From NCBI RefSeq assembly GCF_954871325.1, contig NC_088776.1, positions 5,401,985 through 5,465,984 of the forward strand: a DNA stretch of 64,000 nucleotides. Reading direction: 5' to 3'. Below, in pieces: positions 59,469-64,000 of this stretch. Source of the stretch: Gordionus sp. m RMFG-2023. Taxonomy: Eukaryota > Nematomorpha > Gordioida > Chordodea > Parachordodidae. The translations under genes and the position numbers were made by a program. Each line of letters starts with the position of its first letter. Position 1 is the first letter of the stretch. The notes under the pieces were generated by a model that did no database searches, was not told the DNA's origin, and saw nothing but the letters and a program-made list of their open reading frames with translations.

Positions 59469-60321
59469 GTTAATACTTCAATAATCTAAAGATAGCAATC
59501 CCAGGCGCTAAAATTGATATTACATAAAAATGGTTAATTATTATGATCCAAAATTTTCTGTTGCTTCGTTAAATATATCCTGGAATACCAAATTTTATTT
59601 ATTTTGATAGTGTAGTTTTTAAGATATAATCATTTCGTGACATGATGGGATCTGTGAAATCCTTCTAGAATGAATTCAGAAGTTTTTTTTTAAAAAAGAA
59701 AATTTCCATTTCCATTTTAATTTTTATGAATTATATTAATAATTTTATGAAATGTCTAAGGTTTTTTTTAATATCCGATGAATTATTTTGTACTTGATTA
59801 TTAGAGTTAAATTTTTTTGGGCAAATTTTGACATGAGTAATAATTATTTTCAACATTTTATACATATGCAATTGAATTAAAATAAATATTTTATTTAAGG
59901 TTAGTTCTATCTTATATTATATCAAAATATGAAATTTAAATAAATTGAGGTTTATTAGCCACTGGGTAATTTACCTTGTTTATTTACATCTGAATATTGA
60001 AGAGTTAATATAGGTTTATGATAATTTATTGAAGTTGAAATTATTTAAAAAAAACGAATTTTATTATTTCCTCAATTTTTTATGTTGAGCCCTTTATAGG
60101 GACCAACTGTAAATGAACACTGAATAATCACCAACTATTTAAAGAGATCATCAGGGATAATTTCTTATAAGAAGGTAGTTACTAATAAGCTAGGCATTAT
60201 GTTTAGGATATCGTGATTTGATTACTATAAAATGGGGTAACTTTAGAACTAATCAATTTGGTTTAGCTTATTGAAAGAAAAATTGATGATAGACACGATA
60301 AGAAAACACTTGCCATATATT
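59469..60321. other. No supportable gene
   Basis: AT-rich DNA between the LTR-type fossil and the next transposon. No repeats or frames supported. Confidence 0.4.
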
Positions 60322-60329
60322 CCTGAAGC

Positions 60330-61092
60330 CAGGGATGCGAACCCGGTAAAATTTTAGCCCCGGGTTCGGTTCGGGTTTGGTTTAAGTAAAAAATAAAAGG
60401 TGGGTTCGGTTCGGGTTCGGTTTATGGAAATATATTTGAACCCGGGTTTGGTCCCGGGTTCAGCTCGGGTTTAAGAATTTTCGAATTGATATTAAAATAC
60501 TAGACATAAATTTGGTATAAAAATAAATTTTTTATTTTATTTATAGCAAAATACATTTAAAAATACAAAACAGTCATAAACCTTGAAATAAAAGAGTTAA
60601 AGAGGTTAAATTTTAAAGAGCAATGATTTCATAGAATTAAAAAACAGATATATAAATTTAATTTCAGTTATAATATACACTTTATTAATATATATTAAAA
60701 ATTAATCTGAACAAAAAATAAATCAATATAATAATTTTTACTTTGACTTGTTCATTCCTTTAATTAGTAATCTTTGAGACTAAGTTAAAAATTAAAAATA
60801 AATGGCGTGAATGTATTTAATTGCTTTAAATTTATTTAACACTCCAATAGGAATCTTTGAAAAAATCTCAATTAAATTATTGATATTTGTATTTACAATT
60901 ATACAAATATCTTAATATATGATTTTAAACAATACACTGAACCCGCTTGAACCCGGGTTCATAAAAATTCCTGGGTTCGGTTTGGGGTTGTAAAAATTTT
61001 ATAAACTAGGGTTCAGGTTCGGTTCGGGTTCAGATTTTTTTATCAAAAACCCGGGTTTACTTCTCCGGGTTCAGGTTCGGTTCAAATTCCTG
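60330..61092. mobile_element. hAT-type non-autonomous element with CGGGTTCGGTTCGGG ends
   Basis: The left end CAGGGATGCGAACCCGG pairs with the inverse of the right end, CAGGAATTTGAACCGAACC. It is flanked by a perfect 8-bp duplication CCTGAAGC (60322-60329 and 61093-61100). Both subterminal regions are arrays of GGGTTCGGTTCGGGTT-type repeats, GC-rich against an AT-rich core. No coding content was recognised in the 763 bp. Confidence 0.9.
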
Positions 61093-61108
61093 CCTGAAGC
61101 TCAATTAG

Positions 61109-61334
61109 TAGTGTTTTTAAACGATTCGATTTTAGTCGATTTTTAATAACGGCCAACTCAATTTTTTACCTCGAAAAATATTACGCAAGCCTAAAGATTT
61201 TGTTCAAAAATGGAACAAAGGTTTGGCCATCTATTGGCGAAATCTCAAGTCTTAGGGCAAAATAATTTCTGGCCAAAAATATTGAGTTAGCCGTTTTTAA
61301 AAATAGGCTCAAATCTAGCCGTTTAACAACACTA
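61109..61334. mobile_element. Hairpin MITE (hAT-type), copy 9
   Basis: Begins TAGTGTTTTTAAACG and ends GCCGTTTAACAACACTA. Flanks TCAATTAG (61101-61108) and TCAATTGG (61335-61342) agree at 7 of 8 bases. Its left duplication abuts the right duplication of the preceding element without an intervening base. Confidence 0.9.
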
Positions 61335-61342
61335 TCAATTGG

Positions 61343-63210
61343 TATGGAAATTAAGACAAAAAATTGTAATTTTTGCATTTACAATATTGACCAGATATGA
61401 TGGAAAACATTTCCAATTTATTTAATTTATTTGAAAATAAATTATTTGACTCTCAAAAAATTATTAAAATTACATTTTTATTATATTCCTATAAATTTTT
61501 ACAATTTAAATGATTTTATTTACAAACGAATTTAAAAAAATATGGAAATATTTTAAAATTAAATCTTCACAACACTGTAAATTAATAATAAATTATAATC
61601 TTAATGATCGTTTTATTAATTGTTAAGTTTAAAATGTAATATATAATTTTGATCCATAATAGGATATTTTGTGATTAGTTACATTTATTTAGTTTTTAAC
61701 AAGGCATGTTAATGTAATATTTAAAGTTAATTCATTATTGGAATTATGATAAATTGCAACTATAAGGTCGATTAGCCCCATATAGTGTTAATTATAGTTT
61801 TAATTAAAAATTATAAAAGACTAGCATGGAGAGCTTTATTGTTCCTCCTCCCTTCATCCCTTTCTTCATGAATTGCTGGCATATTAATTATTGTTATTTC
61901 ATCCTTTTCCCAACATAACATACATATTTTTTATTCTCATTTTTTTTTAAATGGTCGGGTCTGACTTAATTAGCAGGCTAAATATTGATTTCCTGATTCT
62001 AATTTATATATATATACACATTCGCATTCTGTAATAAATTTTTATTATTTTTTTCCAGGAATTTTTAGCTAGGGGGGCCAGCAGCTTACTTGAGGGGGCC
62101 ACTATTTTTTATAATAAAAACAAATAATTAAGCATTCATAAAAAAATTTTGCTATTTTTATTAAAAATTTATATATAATATGAATACAAAATAATTCTAT
62201 AAATATTATAAAATTGACGCAGATAAAGAATAATTGCGCTAAAAAGAATCGGTAGCAGAATAAAAATATGTAAGTCTGGTTCGCTAAAAAGAATAAGTAA
62301 TAGGATAAGAATATGTAAGTCTGGTTTTGTTTGCTTTAGAATAAACAATTACGATATCTCCAAATAATAATAAAAATGCGATTAAATTTATTCTTTTATT
62401 AGTGTTTAAATAAAACGCAAATATATATATATATCAAGTCGTTAAAAAAGTAATTTTTATTAAAGAGTAAAATTATCGCGTAATAGAAAACCAAAAACTT
62501 CAAATATATATATATCTAGTAAATCAATTTAAGGTAAATCAATTGATGGTTTGATCGTATGTAGAAATAAAATAAATAAATTATTTAGTGACTGTTTTTG
62601 TATATGTAAATAGTCATAGTTTAAAGCTTCAATTAACTTTGTATATTATGATATTAAATTATATTATGCAACAAAAATAATACTATAATATAATACGATG
62701 ATTTTTATTTTTAAATTTTAAGATAAATGAATTAAAGGATAAATTTTGTGTTATTTTTTTTCCCATAAACCATTAATACTAAATATTTGCTTACGTTGAT
62801 CTTTCATCGACTCTCTAGTTCTCGATAGAACTCTCTTTAGTGTGGAGAGAACGAGGCCCAACAAGAAGCCTTTGATACCCCAATGATGATGGCTGCTGAA
62901 TAACATATATAACAATTCTATAAATGCATGATGGTAGTAGTATGAATTAGTCAGAAAAAAATGAATGAATAACTTAAAGGGTTAAGATATGGAAAATTAT
63001 ATAACCTCCTTTAAAATTGCAATATTAAAAAGAAGGCTGCTTATCAAATCATGCTGGAAAATACTAATATTATAAATATAAGTGTAAAGTTGTAAATAAA
63101 GTTAATAGTAAAAAAAATCCCTTATATACCATGATAGAATAATTGAAAAATATGCTATTCCATAAAAAAAAAGATAAGAAAATAAGATAAAATAAAATAT
63201 AACCAATTTT
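61343..63210. other. No supportable gene
   Basis: AT-rich with TA microsatellites near 62000, 62420 and 62500. A GC-richer patch at 62058-62105 (GCTAGGGGGGCCAGCAGC, GAGGGGGCCACT) looks like a transposon end without a partner. A short tandem repeat (GGTTCGCTAAAAAGAATAAG type) lies at about 62225-62340. Confidence 0.4.
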
Positions 63211-63216
63211 TTTATT
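63211..63216 (-). promoter_or_regulatory. Candidate poly(A) signal AATAAA (minus strand)
   Basis: Lies 46 bases beyond the stop codon of the minus-strand gene ending at 63262, a plausible distance. The motif is common in AT-rich DNA. Confidence 0.4.
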
Positions 63217-63261
63217 CGGTACAAAATAATCATATAATAAAATATTCGCATAATAATTAAA

Positions 63262-63971
63262 TTATGATTGAGGAATGGCAGGAACGATTATGAAGGCTTT
63301 ATTGGTTACATCTCTTTTATGAGGTATTTGCTGATTTTCGTCTTTGAATTGAATAATTATTATTATTTGGTATTCGAGATTTGGTTCAACATTGTCAAAG
63401 TAGGTGTTATAAGTAGCCAAATTCTCATACTATATAATAAAAAAATATATATATTTCTACAATTTTATATAAAATATATCCAAAAAAATATATGTTTATG
63501 TGGATAAAAGATTGTGGCAGATATTATGGGCTTTTCACAGAGTCACAAGACCCTATAATACAAATCGAATAACTGCAATAGATAGTAACTCGATTTAAAT
63601 TTTTGAATTGAATAGACGAATTATAATTCGATTCGAGGATAACCATCCTCTCCCTTTCTACACACAAGAAAAAAAAAGGGACAAATTTTAAAGATAAAAA
63701 TTTAACTCGCTTTTCGTTAATATTTAAAGTAGTTTAGTGATAATTATATGACAAATATTGTCGTAATAAGATATTAGATTTACATTCACAAATTGTATTT
63801 TAGGTTTGATCATGTCTGGTAGTGTAGGTGACAGTTTGATACGGAAGCCTTGAATATTTTGAAATAAGTCACGATCCAAATTGGAAAGACTCCAAGACAC
63901 GAGAATACCGAATTGTTTATCATTCAAACATAGCAACGCAGAAGATATCTTAGGAGCAAACGCGTAAACAT
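63262..63971 (-). CDS. Partial gene, fibronectin-III-like C-terminal exons
   Basis: Two minus-strand exons, 63971-63784 and 63429-63262, are joined by a 354-bp intron with GT-AG borders and matching phase. The first, after acceptor TTATTTGACAG, reads LLCLNDKQFGILVSWSLSNL then IQGFRIKLSPTLPDMIKPKI. The second reads NTYFDNVEPNLEYQIIIIIQ and ends FIIVPAIPQS before a TAA. The pattern fits one fibronectin type III fold: a Trp in the B strand (VSW), a C-strand GFRIKL, then the LxPNxEYQI turn and strand. The role is unknown; such domains are usually extracellular. The 5' part of the gene is beyond the right edge. Further splicing before the stop cannot be excluded. Confidence 0.5.
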
Positions 63972-64000
63972 CTGTCAAATAATAAATAGAATTATTACAT

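Noticed and set aside
62058-62105. GC-rich patch GCTAGGGGGGCCAGCAGC as the end of an unreported transposon.
   Set aside because: No inverted partner or target duplication was found within several kilobases.
1-64000. CRISPR arrays, tRNA or rRNA genes.
   Set aside because: The repeat arrays found are contiguous or transposon-terminal, without regular unique spacers. No cloverleaf or rRNA-like conserved segment was seen in this eukaryotic sequence.

Overview
The window is AT-rich nuclear DNA (roughly three-quarters A+T) from an animal. It has spliced genes with GT-AG introns, long repeat-filled introns and a dense load of DNA transposons. Gene content (a CWC22 splicing factor and an SLC7 b0,+-type amino-acid transporter) and transposon mix fit an arthropod such as a crustacean or chelicerate. 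The sequence alone does not settle the taxon.

Two host genes can be read with confidence. Bases 7782-10214 (+) hold the last four exons of pre-mRNA splicing factor CWC22. Its upstream exons lie before the window, beyond an intron filled by a 7.2-kb transposon. Bases 35621-53973 (+) hold a complete 12-exon SLC7-family transporter of 502 residues with all splice phases consistent. Its fourth intron carries a 6.2-kb transposon palindrome. Two weaker genes are proposed on the minus strand: a 117-residue single-membrane-span protein at 10394-10747, convergent with CWC22, and the 3' end of a fibronectin-III-like protein at 63262-63971 that runs off the right edge.

The rest is mostly mobile DNA. 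At 282-7507 a hAT-type element with a perfect 8-bp target duplication has subterminal 37-bp repeat arrays. It is itself invaded by a smaller hAT-type MITE (730-1181) and by a Mutator-like element (1917-5570) with a perfect 9-bp duplication and 1.2-1.3-kb terminal inverted repeats that contain its own first exons. From 8.5 kb to the right end, at least nine copies of one roughly 220-bp, nearly fully self-complementary MITE are scattered, together with several other hAT-type non-autonomous elements. Many of these have recognisable 8-bp target duplications. The SLC7 intron holds a nested composite: inverted piggyBac fragments enclosing an inverted pair of Harbinger transposase genes, with a hAT BED-finger fragment in one arm only. 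Remnants of a Tc1/mariner element, a LINE and an LTR-type element also occur.

Long stretches (for example 17.4-19.5, 24.0-26.1, 33.7-35.6 and 61.3-63.2 kb) show nothing supportable beyond low-complexity AT-rich sequence. No tRNA, rRNA or CRISPR features were seen.
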